From Rebecca billardiae RCC1528 (lineage: Eukaryota > Haptophyta), in assembly GCA_965240325.2 (NCBI GenBank), contig OZ251237.1:930001-994000 (forward strand): DNA of 64,000 nt, read 5' to 3'. Shown here one piece after another: positions 19,385 to 32,013 of this stretch (positions are counted from its first letter, which is position 1; each line of letters opens with the position of its first letter). The notes beneath the pieces were generated by a model. The model made no database searches. It saw only the letters and a program-made list of their open reading frames with translations, and was not told the DNA's origin. A program made the position numbers and the translations under genes.

Positions 19385-21532
19385 ATGGAGGTCGAGGCGC
19401 TCGGTGGATGCGTGCGCATTGATCTGCACGGGACGCGCTTCCTCGTCGACGGCGTGCTGACCACGAGCGAGCCGCCCACCCTCTCCGCCGCGGCTGCCGA
19501 TGTGTCCTCTGTCGACGTTGTGCTGCTCTGCCACGCGCGCACGGCGCTCGCGCTGCCGGCCGCACTCGCGCATCCGAGCTTCCGCGGCCGGCTGCTCGCG
19601 ACCGAGCCAGTCGTCGCGACGCTGCGCGCGGCGTGGCACGACGAGCTCCACGCGCACGGCTGCGTGCGGCCCATCGACGAGGCCGCGCTCCGCGCGGAGC
19701 CCGAGGTCGACTCGGCAGCTCGGCGCTCGGAGATTTCCGCGTGCCTCGCGCGCCTGACGACCGTCGTCTACGGCCAAGTGGTCGAGGTGGGCGCGACGAG
19801 CGTGTGCGCGTACAGCGCGGGCGCCACGCTCGGCGCGGCCAACTGGGTGCTCCACGCGCGCGGCGATTACCGCGTCGCCCTGCTCGGCTCAGTCACTGAC
19901 CTCGGGGGCCTTCCGCGAGTGCACGCGCTGTCCTCGCAGCCGGGTGCGCTCGCCGCCGCCGACGTGCTCGTCCTCCCGATCGTGCTCTCGGACCAGAGCG
20001 CGCACGGCTCGGCGCTCAAGCGGATGGCCGCGCTGGTCTCGGCCGCCCTGGACGACAGCGCCGGCGCGGGCGACGGCCAAGGCAGTGCTGCAGAATCTGG
20101 CGGCGGCACCGCGCCGCGCCCACCGCACGCGGGAGCGCCCCCGCAGCAGCCACGGGCGCTGCGCTGCGCTTGCGCCGGCGAGCCGAGAGCGCCGGGCGGC
20201 TCCGACGTGCTGGTCACCCTCTCGCTCGAGGACGGCGCCCTGGTGGACGCGGTCGAGGTGCTTGACGCGGTGCTGCGCGCCCGCGCGGGCCGCGGCCAGC
20301 GCGCGCCTCCGCTCGTGCTCGTCTCTTCGGGGGCGAGCGCGGCGCTTGCTTTCGCGCAGGCGGCGGCGGAGTGGGCGGCGCCCGAGCGGCAGCCGAGAGG
20401 CTTCGCTCCGAGCCCCGTCTTCCCGTTCGCGGAGATGCAGCGGCACGGGCGGCTCCACGTCGTGCGGCACTGGGCTGAGGCCGCAGGCTGGGTGCGCGCC
20501 TCCGCCGCCGAGCTGCCACGGGCTGTCCTGCTGTGCACCGCCGCCATGCTGTCAGCCGCGCCGAGCCAGCCTCGGGCGGATGGGCGCTGGCGTGTGCTCC
20601 CACTCGACGCAGCGAGCGCTCGCGAGGCCGCGCGGACGCTGGGCGCGCGCGGCGGGGCGCTGGTCGAAGGTCTCCCGTGCTTTGCGCACGCGCGTCGGCT
20701 GCGCGCGCGAGACGCGAACGCTCTCGTCAGCCGCACGCTGCGTCCGCACTCGCTGGCCCTGAGCGCGCCGCCGGCGGCGCTGCTCGCCGCGTTGCGACTG
20801 CGCGGCGCGCACGGCGCCGAGAGCGCCGCGGAGGCGCCCGTGGCGCAGGCGAGCGCGCCGCCCGCGCCGCCGCGAGTGCACGTGCTCGGCGGCGCGGGTG
20901 AGCCGCTGAGGCTGCCGGCGCGAGGCGGGTTCTGGCGTGCTCGGCTTGACGGCGCCGTGGCAGCGGCCCTCCCCGCGCTGCTCGGGCCGCCCGGCGCGGA
21001 TCTCGGCTGCGTGGGGAGCGTGGCGCCCAGCAGGGGCGCGGGGCACGCCGGGGCGGACGCGGCGTGGGCCTGCGTCCCAGACGCGCGCTTTAGCGTCGCG
21101 CTCGGCGCGAGCGGCGAGCTCACGCTGAGCGCGGCACCTGCGCGCGGGCGCGCGGCGCAGCAGCCAGCGAGAGCCGAGTATTCCGGCGCGCGCTCCGGCC
21201 GCTGCCGCCTCTGGGGGCGGCCTGACCCCGACCGGGTCCTCGACGCGCTGGAAGCCCTGGGCATCCAGGCGCGCGCGTTTGTCGACGCGCCGACGCCGGG
21301 CGCGCGTGGCGCGGGTGCCGCCGAGCCCGCCGAGCCGGAGCCGAGCCGCATCGAGATACGGCTGCTCGGCGAATATGCGGGCGCGGGGGCGGTGCTGCAC
21401 CGGGATTGCACCGAGATTTTCGTCGACGGGCGGCGCGACGGGCTCGCACCGGGGGCGGCACACGTCGCCCTCGAATCGCTGCGCCACGCACTCACGGCCG
21501 GCGGAGGCAGCCTGATCAGCCATCGCTGCTAA
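19385..21532 (+). CDS. INTS9: Integrator complex subunit 9-like (inactive metallo-beta-lactamase/beta-CASP protein)
   Basis: Intronless, 715 aa, starting MEVEALGGCVRIDLHG. The N-terminal half has the INTS9 order of conserved segments: VDVVLLCHARTALALPAAL, then GRLLATEPVV, then VVYGQVVEVG, then TLGAANWVLHARGDYRVALL. The usual HxHxDH zinc ligands of CPSF73/INTS11 are absent; the position reads CHARTAL. This is expected for INTS9, a catalytically dead partner of the INTS11 endonuclease. The middle keeps beta-CASP-like PVFPFAEMQ. The C terminus (PDPDRVLDALEALGI to DCTEIFVDGR) matches the small alpha/beta domain used to dimerise with INTS11. The complex cleaves nascent snRNA and attenuates mRNA transcription in the nucleus. 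CPSF100 is a less likely alternative. Confidence 0.82.
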   Translation: MEVEALGGCVRIDLHGTRFLVDGVLTTSEPPTLSAAAADVSSVDVVLLCHARTALALPAALAHPSFRGRLLATEPVVATLRAAWHDELHAHGCVRPIDEAALRAEPEVDSAARRSEISACLARLTTVVYGQVVEVGATSVCAYSAGATLGAANWVLHARGDYRVALLGSVTDLGGLPRVHALSSQPGALAAADVLVLPIVLSDQSAHGSALKRMAALVSAALDDSAGAGDGQGSAAESGGGTAPRPPHAGAPPQQPRALRCACAGEPRAPGGSDVLVTLSLEDGALVDAVEVLDAVLRARAGRGQRAPPLVLVSSGASAALAFAQAAAEWAAPERQPRGFAPSPVFPFAEMQRHGRLHVVRHWAEAAGWVRASAAELPRAVLLCTAAMLSAAPSQPRADGRWRVLPLDAASAREAARTLGARGGALVEGLPCFAHARRLRARDANALVSRTLRPHSLALSAPPAALLAALRLRGAHGAESAAEAPVAQASAPPAPPRVHVLGGAGEPLRLPARGGFWRARLDGAVAAALPALLGPPGADLGCVGSVAPSRGAGHAGADAAWACVPDARFSVALGASGELTLSAAPARGRAAQQPARAEYSGARSGRCRLWGRPDPDRVLDALEALGIQARAFVDAPTPGARGAGAAEPAEPEPSRIEIRLLGEYAGAGAVLHRDCTEIFVDGRRDGLAPGAAHVALESLRHALTAGGGSLISHRC

Positions 21533-22159
21533 GCAGTCTGAGTCTGGGGGCTGGCAGCCCGCCGGCTGGACTCCCAGGCGGAGCCTAGGCCTAGGGCTGG
21601 ACCTCGGGCACCCTAGTCCCTACTGACTACTCCTACGACTACGACCCGTGCTATCGGAAGTAGCTCACGCCGCGTGTCTCCTCGTCAGCGCATCACGCAC
21701 TCGTCGGATGATCCTCGAAGGCTCGGCAGAGACCGCTGCCAGAGTTAACTCCTGGCCCCGCGGCCCGCCGGAGTGCTAATATTGATGCTGGCATTGCTGG
21801 CTGATGACGATGTCGATGGCATGGCGGCAGTCATCGACATCATGGCATGGCTGATGGCAAGCCTCCGAGTCCGCCAGCCCGAGGCCGTTCTGACGCTGCG
21901 AGTACGGTGCGCCGGCCCGGCCGATCAGAGCGCCCACCGGCGTTCGACCGCAACGGTCCCGTCTGGGCCTGCCTGGACGTCGGCCCGTGCGCACCACAGC
22001 AGCGGCGGCCAGGCGTGAGTCTCCCGAGAGCGGCTGCCCCGTTTGGCTGCGCGCTCGGCCGCACGCCGGCGCGCTCTCGGCAGCCCGCCCGTGCGCCGAG
22101 CGGGTGTACGCCCGCGGCCGAGTACCGTGGCGCACGCGCGTCGGCTCCGGCGCTGCCGC
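21533..22159. other. Intergenic region, convergent 3' ends
   Basis: INTS9 (+) and the KDEL receptor (-) converge here. A perfect 12-bp palindrome, CCTAGGCCTAGG, occurs at 21584-21595. Nothing else was recognised. Confidence 0.6.
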
Positions 22160-22819
22160 TCAGATCGGCAGCTTGACCGGCTTGTTCAGCCCGGCCCGCT
22201 TCGAGTTGTAGTAGTGGTAGAAGAAGTCGCAGTACAGAAGCGTCTGCACCGTGCCGGCAAACCACACGATGCGCTGCACGTAGCCCGGCTCGGTGAAGTA
22301 TCTGTAGATCCAGTTGAGCAGGTAGAAGCCGCGGTACGCGCCGAGCGCGGCCACGTAGTGCGACGTGAGGTTCTCCACCTCGCCCTGCTTTTGCAGCATC
22401 GCGAGCTGTGGCAAGATCGCGACCGCCTCCAAATAAATCGAAAAAGCCCAGATCATCTCAAACAGGCTGCTGTGGTCCTGGTTGATGAGCAGGCCGAGGA
22501 CGGCGCACGGCCCGACGAGGTACTTCCACGGGAACGCGTCCAGGTCGGCGTTGTACGTGCTCGCGTGCGGCTTGCCCCGCATCATCACCACGACCACGCC
22601 CGCCGAGCAGCCGATGAAAAGCACCTTGAGGATCCAGTTGTACAGCGACGAGAAATTCCACGCGAGGTCGAGGTAGCGCGCGACGAAGACGACGAGGTAG
22701 AGCTGCTGCGTCTTGAGCGAGATCCCCGCCACGCTGCGCGCCTTGTACATCTTCCATAGCAGCAGCACGAAGCTGAAGATGTGCGAGAGGTCACCGAGGA
22801 CTCGGAAGAGGTTCATCAT
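22160..22819 (-). CDS. ERD2: ER lumen protein-retaining receptor (KDEL/HDEL receptor, ERD2)
   Basis: Single exon, 219 aa, seven membrane segments. The start reads MMNLFRVLGDLSHIFSF; the second Met (22816) aligns with the usual family start (MNxFRLxGDLSH). Hallmarks follow in order: KARSVAGISLKTQQLY, the VFVARYLDL segment, FSIYLEAVAILPQL, and ALGAYRGFYLLNWIYRY near the end. Length and motif order match the family throughout. The protein cycles between Golgi and ER, binding C-terminal K/HDEL signals on escaped ER residents at acidic pH and returning them by COPI. The C terminus ends KRAGLNKPVKLPI, with a lysine-containing tail as used for retrieval. No intron is needed. This is one of the most secure calls in the window. 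Confidence 0.97.
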   Translation of the reverse strand: MMNLFRVLGDLSHIFSFVLLLWKMYKARSVAGISLKTQQLYLVVFVARYLDLAWNFSSLYNWILKVLFIGCSAGVVVVMMRGKPHASTYNADLDAFPWKYLVGPCAVLGLLINQDHSSLFEMIWAFSIYLEAVAILPQLAMLQKQGEVENLTSHYVAALGAYRGFYLLNWIYRYFTEPGYVQRIVWFAGTVQTLLYCDFFYHYYNSKRAGLNKPVKLPI

Positions 22820-23550
22820 CGTCTGCGCGCGCGGCGCGGGTGCGCGGGAGGGAGCAAGGACGCAGAGCGGGGCGGCGTCGGCGGAGGCACGTGCGTGCGC
22901 GTGGGTGCCCGCGTCGCCGCGCCGGCCCGAGCTCGCCTGTGCCGCCCGCGCACGGGAAGTGACGGCGGGGCGCGCACCGCTGCACGACAAGCCCAACGCT
23001 TTCGGCGATGGCGGCGCGACTCGGGTGCGCCTCCGCTGCCACTGATGCAAGCTGAACACGCGAGCGGCGGGCAGGACTCTCAAGTCTCAAACGGCCCCGG
23101 ACTCACCCGGACGAAGCTGACAATGGCGCGCATCCAGTTTTTGCTGGCATCAACTAAGACGGGAAGGCCCGGCCAGCCTGACCAAGGACATTCTGAGCCC
23201 TACCGGGGCCTATGACAGCTTCAGTAACTAGTCCTACGTACGACGGCACTGGTCGGGGCCAGCAGGCGATCACCGCGCGGGCGGTAGTCGCGTTCATCAG
23301 TGAGCTCGACAGTGAACGGGGCGACGACTTCACGCTTGAAGTAGTATTAGTCGGAAGACTCGGAAGCGGCCGCGAGTTTCAGGCCACGGCGGCAGCTGGC
23401 AGCCAGACGTGAGACGACACACTTTCAGTGTGACAGTGCGAGTGTCCGAGTCAGACACGGCTGTGCGGCGGCGGCCGGCGCGGGCCGACCTGACTGGCAC
23501 CCGGACCGCGAGGCCCAGTAGACGTACGTACCCGACTGAGTCTACTGTCC
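22820..23550. other. Intergenic region
   Basis: This lies between the 5' end of the KDEL receptor gene and the 3' end of the HECT ligase gene, both on the minus strand. The half next to the receptor is GC-rich and may be 5' leader; the rest is of more mixed composition. No convincing gene or repeat was seen. Confidence 0.5.
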
Positions 23551-26142
23551 CTACGCGTCGCTCGACTCGGATGGCTGGTTCGAGTCGTTGCGCGGCAGCT
23601 GCGCGTTGGCGACGCCCTCGCCGCTCGTGTCCGCGTCGATGTCCACGCAGTTGGAGATGGCGTAGAGCAGCTTCTGGTGGCACACGCGCGCGGACGAGTA
23701 GCGCGGCAGCTCGACGCTGAAGAAGCACGTGTGCGCGACCGGCAGCCTCGAGTCCGGGCGCGGCGACTCCATCGTGTGGATGCGCATCCATTGGTCCTTC
23801 CACGCGGCGCGGCTCGACGGCAGCCGCGAGCGGCCCCAGACAAAGCGGAGGAACGCCGCGCGCTCCTCGGGCGCGAACGCGTGCATCGCCTGCCAGAAGA
23901 AGCGCACGTGCGGCTCGTGCGCGCCCACGCCCTCGCCGTACTTGGTGCGCGCGCGGAGCGCGTCGACGGAGACGTCCGCCGAGCCGCACGCCATGCGCTC
24001 GAGCTCGGGCGCCGCCCAGAGCGCGATGGCGCGCGGCGGCACGCACTGCAGCAGCCCCGCGCGCATCGCGGCGAGCTGCGGCGCGCTCTCGGCCGCGCGC
24101 ACGCGCGCCACGAGCTGCGCGTAGCCGCGCAGGTGTGCCACGCGCACGCGCACGCGCCGAGCGCCTGGCCAGAGCTCCACCTAAAGAGCGGGCGCGGGCG
24201 GCGCGCGCGGGCGGGGGCGCGCCGAGCAGGGCGGCGGCGGCGGGGCGGCGGGCGGGGCGCGGCGGGTGTGAGGCATGGGCGCCGGAGCCGCGGCGAGGGC
24301 GTGCCCGGTGTCGGGTGCGGGCGCGTGCACACAGCCCGCACGGCCGAGCCCGCCGCCTCCGCCAGCGCGGCTGACTGGCGCCGCGTGGCGTGCGTGCCCC
24401 GCGCGCGGGCCGCGCGCGCCCGCGGCCCGCTGCTCCAGACAGGCCCGCTGCCCGGCGCGCGCGAGCGCTGTGCCCGCGCACACACGCTCGCACGCGCGCG
24501 CGGCCCCACGCGCAGCCGCCCCCGCGCACGCACGCACGCACGCGTAGCCCCGCGCACACACCTGCTCGCCGCTTGAGAGCGCCGCGGTGAAGCCGTCGAC
24601 GACCAGCATCTCCTCGAGCTCGTCGTCGCCCATCCCGCCGCCGAACGCGGGGTCGGCGAGCAGCGCCAGCGAGTGGAGCGAGTCGGAGAGCTGCACGTCA
24701 GACTCGCGGAGGCCGAGCTCGAGCGCGCTGGGCTCGGGCTGCGAGCGCGGCGGCGGCGGCGGCGCGGCCGCGCATCACGCGGGCGTGGCGCGAGGGGCGC
24801 GGCGAGATCGCGCGAGATCGCGCGAGATCGCGGGAGATCGCCCGGAGTGAACGGCGGGAGCGCGGGTCGGACCGACGCGGGGCGGCGGGCGTGCACGCGG
24901 GGGGCAGGGCGAAGGGCGCGGTGAGAGCGCAGCAAGCCGCCTGCCCAGCGACTGGCGACGCGACGCGCGCGCTCGGCGGCAGCGGCGGCAGCGGCGGCAG
25001 CGGCGGCAGCGGCGGCAGCGGCGGCAGCACTGGGCGCGCGCGCGCATACGCACACGCGCACGCGCACCGCACGCGCACGCACCTGCACTCCGCCGTGCAG
25101 CGCGCGCCACACGGCGGGCGCGAGCTGCAGGTCGATCAGTGGCTCGTCGTGCCGCAGCGCGGTGCCGATCAGCATGCCCAGGAACTCGAAGAGCCTCAGC
25201 TCGCGCGCCGAGCACGCCTCCGGCCGGGGCAACCAGCAGTCGCGGTGCGCGCCCACGCCTGAGAGGGCGTTGGGTGTCGGGCAGAGCAGCGGCGCCGCGC
25301 CGCCAGACACGTCGACGCACGCCTCGGCGATCGCCTCGCGGAACGGCCCGCCCAGGTCGTCCGACGCCTCGCCCGCCAGCCGCACGCGGAACGGGCGCGT
25401 GCGCTGGCGCAGCGAGTGACCAAGCTCACCCACCAGCTGCGACCCCAGCTGAGACAACACAGAGGCGCGCGCGGCCGCGGCGGGGTCCTCGGCGGCGCGC
25501 TCGCGCGCCTGCGCCGCGCGCGCGCGGTCGAGCGTCGCCGCGGGCGTGTGCGCGCCGCCGAGCTGCGTGCTCGCGATCACCTGCTGCCACAGCCGCTCCC
25601 GGCAGTGCCGCGGGATCAGCCGCACGAGCGAGCTCAGCTGCGCGCCGAGCGTCCAGCCGTGGCCGTGGCTGTTGCCCGACCACACGAACGGCGCCGCCTC
25701 GACGAGGGCGTCGGCGAAGGCGAGGAGAAGCGCGGCGCGCGCGCGCACGGGCGCGGACTCGCGCAGGCCGGCGCGCTGCGCGAGCGAGCCCAGGTGCAGG
25801 CGCGCCAGCACCTTGGCCGTCGGCAGGCGCTGCGCGGCGGCGGCGGCGGCGGCAGCGGTGCCAGCGGGTGGGGCGGCGGGGCGCGCGTGTGTGCACGCGG
25901 GAAGCGCCAAGGTTGGCGCGTGCGCGCGCGTCAGCCTGCGCGCGCGCGCGCGGCGGTGGTCTGCTCTGCGCACAGACCGCGCGCGCGCACAGCTCGGCAC
26001 ACACACACATACACGCGCGCGCGCCAGCGCGCACCACTAGCGACGGGTGTCGCTCGCACTGGCCGTCCACGGACGCGACGAGTGACGCGTCGTCCTCGCT
26101 CGACCAGTGCGGCGTGGGGAGCGCGGACGGGTCGATGGCCGC

Positions 26143-26174
<32 letters not shown>

Positions 26175-29100
26175 CGGGCTCCTCGCCGCGCGCCATCGCG
26201 CGCTCGGTCGCCACCGCCCGGACGAGCTCCCGGACCCGAGATGCCATCTCGGCGGGCAGCGTGGGCGGCCGTGCCAGCATGGCCGCCGACGCCTGCTGCG
26301 CCGCCGCCGAGTTGACGGCCGCGCCGGCGTCGCGCGGCGGGCCATCCTCGCTCTCGGCGGCGGCGGCCTGCGCCGCGCGCGACGACGCCGCCTGCGGGCT
26401 GTTGCTGCCCAGAGCGGCCGCCACGTCGGCCAGCCGCTGCGCTGCCAGCAGCCAGCGCGGCGCGCTCGGCGCGGCGGGCGCGCGCGCGCGCGCGGACGCG
26501 GCGCGAGGCTCGCGCGTGGGCGGAGCGGGTCGCGGCGGCGGCGGCGGCGGCTGCGGCTCACGCGGGCCGCCCTCGGCCTCGGCGGCGGCGCCCGCCGCGG
26601 CGGTTGCGCCCGCGCCGGGCGGCGGCGCGGCGGCGGCAGTGGCGGTGGTGCTGGCCGCCGACGGCGGCGGTGGCCCTGCCGTCACCTCCGCAGCACCCGC
26701 CGCCACCGCCGCCGCCGCCGCAGGCGCAGCCGCCGCCGCCGCCGCCGCCGCCGCTGCAGCCGCGGCCGAGTGGGCAACGCCAGCGCCGCTGGCAGGGGCG
26801 GCGGCGGCGGCGGCCGACGCGGCGAGAGCCGACGGCTGCTGCTGCGCATCTGCGGGCGCGGGCGCAGCCCAGACCTCGCCCGCCGCGCCCGCCGGCGCGT
26901 CTGCTGATCCTCCGGCCGCACCGGCGGTGCCGGCCTCGGGCGCGCCGGCGGCGCGCGCCGCCGCCGCCGGCGCACCGCCGTCGCTTGGGTCGCCGTCGGC
27001 AGCGTTGCTGCCGCGGGCGTCTTCCAGGGCGGCGTTGAACTCGGCGGCGCCCCGGATGGCGGCGGCGGCGGCGGGCGCGCTCTCAGCGGCAGCCGCGCTC
27101 GCCGCCGCGGACGCCGCCGTCAACTCCGCAGCAGCACCTGTTGCCGCCGCCGCCGCCGCGCTCGCCGCCGCCGTCGGTTGCGCCGCTGCGGCCGGCGCCG
27201 CCTGTGCAGGCGCCGCGGCCGCGGCCACGGTCGCGGCGGGGGCGTCCGCGGGCGCCGCGCCAGACGGCGCAGCGCCCTGCTCTTTCCGCGCGTCCGCCGC
27301 CGCGGGCGCGGCCGCGGGCGGCCGCCAGTGCCGCGCGAGCAGGCTCGTCGCCGCGGCCACGGGCCGGGGCAGCAGCTGCGGCGGCGCGCGCGCGTCCACG
27401 AGCGCGATCTCCCACGTGACGAGATCGGCGAGATCGCGGATCGCGCCGTCCGGCAGCGCGGCGGCGCGGGCGCTCGGCGGCAGCGCGAGCAGAAGCCGCT
27501 CAGCCAGGCCCGCCGCGCGCTCGCGCAGACGCCCCGGGAGCGCCGCGCTGCACGCGCAGTCGACGAGGGCGGCGGTGAGCGCGCACACGCTGGCAGGAGG
27601 CGGCGCCGCCGCGGCGTCGGCGTCGGCGGCGTCGGCGGGCACGGGCCGCGCCGCGCGCGCCGCGCACTCCGCCACGGCCCACGCCATGGCCGGCAGCAGG
27701 AGCGCCGGCGCCGCCGGCGCCGGCGCCGTCGTCGGCTCCGCGGCCGGCGCGGCGGCGGCCGGCGCCGCGTCGGTTGCTTCCCAGTCAAGGGCGACCGCGA
27801 CGATGGCTGCGCCCCACGCGCCGCTGCCGCCGCCCGAGTAGCCGACCCAGATCGCATCTCCCGGCACGTGCACGCGCGCGCTCGTCTGCAGCGCGCTCGG
27901 GCCGCCGAGCCGCGCGAGCGGCGCGCTCGCGCCCTCGTCTGCGCTCAGCAACAGCGAGCCTCGCTCACCCAGGTCCGTCCGCCCGTCGACAAACAACTCG
28001 AGCGCGCACGCGCCGCGCACGCGCAGCGGGCGTGCGCTCTCGGGCTCGTTGCTCAGCGGGTGGCGCGTGTGCCGCGTACTCGCCGTGCGCGCGAGCTCGC
28101 GCAGGCTGGCGGCCGCGGACGTGCACGCCGCGTCGCCCAGCGCAGACTGCACGCGCGCCGCCGCGTCCGCCGCCGCGTCAGGCGCGGCACCCGGCGCCGC
28201 GCCCGCGCGCGCAAGCAGCGCGCGCACGCCGTCGAGCAGCACGCTGGCCACTGCCTCGAACGCGCCCGCCTCGGCCACGCTCGGATCCTCAAGCGGCGCC
28301 TCGGCGGGCGGGACGTGCAGGCGGTGCGCCGCGCGGCGCTCCGCCTCGATTGCCTCGGCGGCGCGCGCGGCGGGCGGCGCGAGCGGCGGAGGCGCGGGCT
28401 GCGCGCCGCCAACGCCGTCCAGCGACGCGTGGTAGGCCGCGGCCCACGCGGCGGGCGGCGGCGACGGGCTGAGCTGCGGCAGAAGAGCGGGCGCGCACGC
28501 GGCGAGCGCGGCCGCGGGCAGCGCGCGCAGCGCGAGCGCGCGGCGCACGCCCGCGGGCCGCGCGCCGTCCCGCCACACGTGGGCTCCAATCGCTGCCCAG
28601 GCGATGTCGCTCGTGCCTTCTTCCGCCGCCGCCGCCGCCTCCGCGCCGGCCTCGCCCTCGCCGCCGGCGCGCCCGGCCGGCGCGCCGGCGCCCTCGGCCG
28701 TGAGCACCCGGATCGCCGCGTGGCGGAGGAGCTCGTCGCACAGCTGAGCACGCAGCCTCGCACAGAGCGCGCGCACGCTCGCACACGATGGCTCCAGCTC
28801 ACCGGCGGAGCGCGGCGGCGCGGCGGAGACGTCGGCGTGCGCCGCCGCCAACTCGCACAGGACCGCGCGCGGCAGGGCGGCGGCGAGCTCGGCGGCGGCG
28901 TCCGCGGCCGTTGCGGCCGTGAGCAGCGCGCGCGCCGGCGCGCCCGAGTCCAAGTCCGCGCCGGCGCCGATGCGCGCGTGCGGCGCTACGGCAACGCCGT
29001 CCAGCGCGCCGCCGCCAATGGCGGCCGCGCCGGGAGATTGAATCTGGGCGCTGCTGTGGGTACCGGCCGTGAGCCAGACGTCTGCGGCGAGCGGCAGCGC

Positions 29101-29593
29101 GTGCGCTCCCAGCGGGACGAGGTCCATCCCGCCGGCGGCCACCACCGCCGCCGCGCCGCGCGCCGCCGCGCCGCCGCCGAGCCCGAGCGCGCGCACCCGC
29201 AGCACGTGCGGCGCGGCCTCCGAGCCGTCCGCCCAGCTGAAGGGTGCATCGGCCGCACCGCCGACGCTGGCGCGGCCCGCGCGCTCCGCCGCCGCGCCGT
29301 CGCGCGGCGTGAACGGCGGCGACGCGGCGCCGACGAACGAGCCGCCCGCCGCGCCGCCCGCCGCGCCGCCGCGCGCCGCCAGCGTCGGCTGCCAGAATGC
29401 AACCACCATCGCCTCGTCCGTCTCGTCGCGGTGGTCAGCCGCCGAGCGCGGGCGCACGACCGTGTGCGAGCCGCCTGCGCCAAAGTCGTCGAGGACGCCG
29501 GCGCCGGACTCGGCGGACGCGGCGCTGCCGCCGCTACCGGCACCGCCGCCCACGGCCGCGCGGCCCGCGCCGCGCCCGCCACCGCCGCCACCT

Positions 29594-29636
<43 letters not shown>

Positions 29637-29642
29637 CGCCGT

Positions 29643-29688
<46 letters not shown>

Positions 29689-30240
29689 CGAGCCGGCACC
29701 GCCGGTGCCATGCCGCGCGCCAGTCTCGAGCTCGGTCGCCGCCATGTCCGCCTCGAGCACGGCGATCTCCTCCGGGTCCGCGGCGAGCAGCCACGCCGCG
29801 GCTATGTTCCCGTCGCCGCCCGCGCGCCGGAGCGCGTGCCTACACAGCCGGGCTGAGAAGCCGAGTGCGGCGGCGAGCTCGTGCGCAGTGGCCCACGAGG
29901 GCGAGCGGCGCACGGCCGCGGTGGGCGAGGCGAGCGTCGAGCCGTGGTGCTGGTGCGCGCCGCCCGCGCCGCCGCGCGCCGCCGCCGCGTACGTCGGCGT
30001 GCGCGGCGACGCGCCGGGCCCGCCGCCAGCGCCGCTGCCCTCGCCGCCCTCGCCGCCGCCGCCCGCGCCGCCGCCGCCCTCGCCGTCAGGCCGCGAGTAG
30101 AGCTCACCTTCTGCGAGCGCCTCCGCCGCGGCCTCGAAGCTGGGCGAGGCCCAGAGCGCGCGCTCGCACAGCTCCTCGTCGAAGCCGAGCTGGCAGAGCA
30201 TCGCCACCGCGTCGGCGAACGGGCTCCGCGACCCCTCGCT

Positions 30241-30271
<31 letters not shown>

Positions 30272-31981
30272 CGCGCGAGCGCCAGCGCTCCTACCCGCCC
30301 TGCCCAGCCTCCGTCGAGCGCAACCTCGAGGCTGTGGAGCGTGCGCTCGGTGCTCGCGATGCCAATCTCGGCGACGACGCGCGCCGGGCGCGGCCGCGCC
30401 GCGGCGCCGAGCAGCTGCTCGAGCGCCGCCGCGCCGCGCCGCGCCGCCTCCGACGCGCCGGGCGCGCGCGCGCCGCCCAGCGCCGCCGGCGGCGGCTGTG
30501 TACCAAGCAGCGCGCGCAGCGCGCGCGCGGCGGCGAAGCGCAGGGCGGGCGCTTGGGCGGCGAGGCCGTCGCCCGCGCCGAGCGCCGTGAGCCGCACGAG
30601 CGCGTGCAGGTACACGGCCGCGGGCAGCGGCGCGAGCGCGCGGGACCCGATCGCTTGCGCCGACGGCGGCGGCCGGCGCGCCGCAGGCGCGAGGCACGTG
30701 GTTGGCACGCGCGCGGCGCGCGCTGGCCGCGGCAGCGGCGCCGCCAGCGCCGTGCACAGGTCGGCGTCGGCCCACTCGACGCGGTGCGCGTCGGTCGCGG
30801 GCAGCACGGGCAGCAGCAGCGGCGGCACGCTCGCGCGCGCCACCACCGCCTCGACCACGCCCAGGCTCGCGGGCAGCAGCACCCGCGCGCCGAGCCGCGC
30901 GCCCTCCGCCTCGCCGCCAAGGACTACGGCAGCGCCGACACTCTCCGCCAGTAGTGCGCCGTCGAGCGCGGCGCGCAGCGCGGCGGCCATGGGCGTGTGC
31001 CAGCCTGCGTCGTCGAGTAGCGCGCGCGCCATCGCCACGCCCTCGCTCAGCGCCACGCGCCGCGCGTGCCGCTCGGCGCCGCGCGAGTACACCGCGCCGG
31101 GCGCGGCGCGCAGCGCGCGCAGCGCGGCGCAGAATGGCGGCGCGCCGCCGCCGCCGCCGCCGCCGGCACTGGCGGCGGCGGTGGCGGCGTCAAGGGCAGG
31201 CGCGGCGTGCGCGCGGCGCGCGGCGCTGCCGGCCGCTCCGCCGGGTGCGCCGCCGCGCTGCGCGAGCGCGCCGAGCGCGCCGAGCAGCGCGCGGCACACG
31301 TGCTCGCCGCCGCCGCCGCTGTCGGCCGCGGCCGCGCCACTGCCCGCAGCGCGCGCGGGCGCGTGCGCCGCAGCGGACTCGGCGGCGGCGGACGCGGCGC
31401 GCGCGCGCGCGCTCGCGGCGAGGAGCAGCGAGCGAAGCAGCCGCAGCGCGCGGAGCACGCAGCGCGCCGAGCCGACGCTCGCCGCGCGCACGAGCAGGCT
31501 CGCCAGCGCGGCGGGCGCGAGCACGCCGCCGCTCAGCCCCTCCTCCGCATCGGCTGCGGCCGCGCCGCGACGCTCGGCCGGACTCGGCGGCGCTCGCGCG
31601 CGCTCGGGAGCGCGCGCCGCCGCGCCGCCGGCGCCGCCGTCGAAGAGCGCGAGTGAGAGCGGCGCGGCGCCGCGCGCGGCGGCGGCGTCGAGCAGCGCGG
31701 AAGCGCCGTCCCCGCCGCCGCCGTCCGCGCCGCCGTCCGCGCACGCCGCGTCGAGCTGGGCGAGGCAGCCGAGCAGACAAGCAACCTGCGACTCCGCATG
31801 CACGCCGCCCGCGGCAATCGCCATCGCCTCCGCCTCCTCCGCCGCGCGCAGCTCGGCCTCGGCGGAGCCCTCGCTCCGCGCGTCGTCGTCGTACTCGGCG
31901 GAGTCATCGGCGGAGCCGCCGCCGCGCCCCGCTGCCGCCGCCGCCGCCGCCGCCTTCGAGTTGGAATCGACGCCAGCCGAC

Positions 31982-32013
<32 letters not shown>

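Noticed and set aside
23451-26006. 851-codon minus-strand frame running through the HECT introns
   Set aside because: Only the middle part (exon 25829..25083) is coding in this frame; the rest is intron or wrong-frame sequence.
25139-27841. 900-codon Ala-rich plus-strand frame opposite the HECT gene
   Set aside because: It is the complement of Ala/Gly-rich ligase spacer sequence. The HECT domain is clearly on the minus strand.
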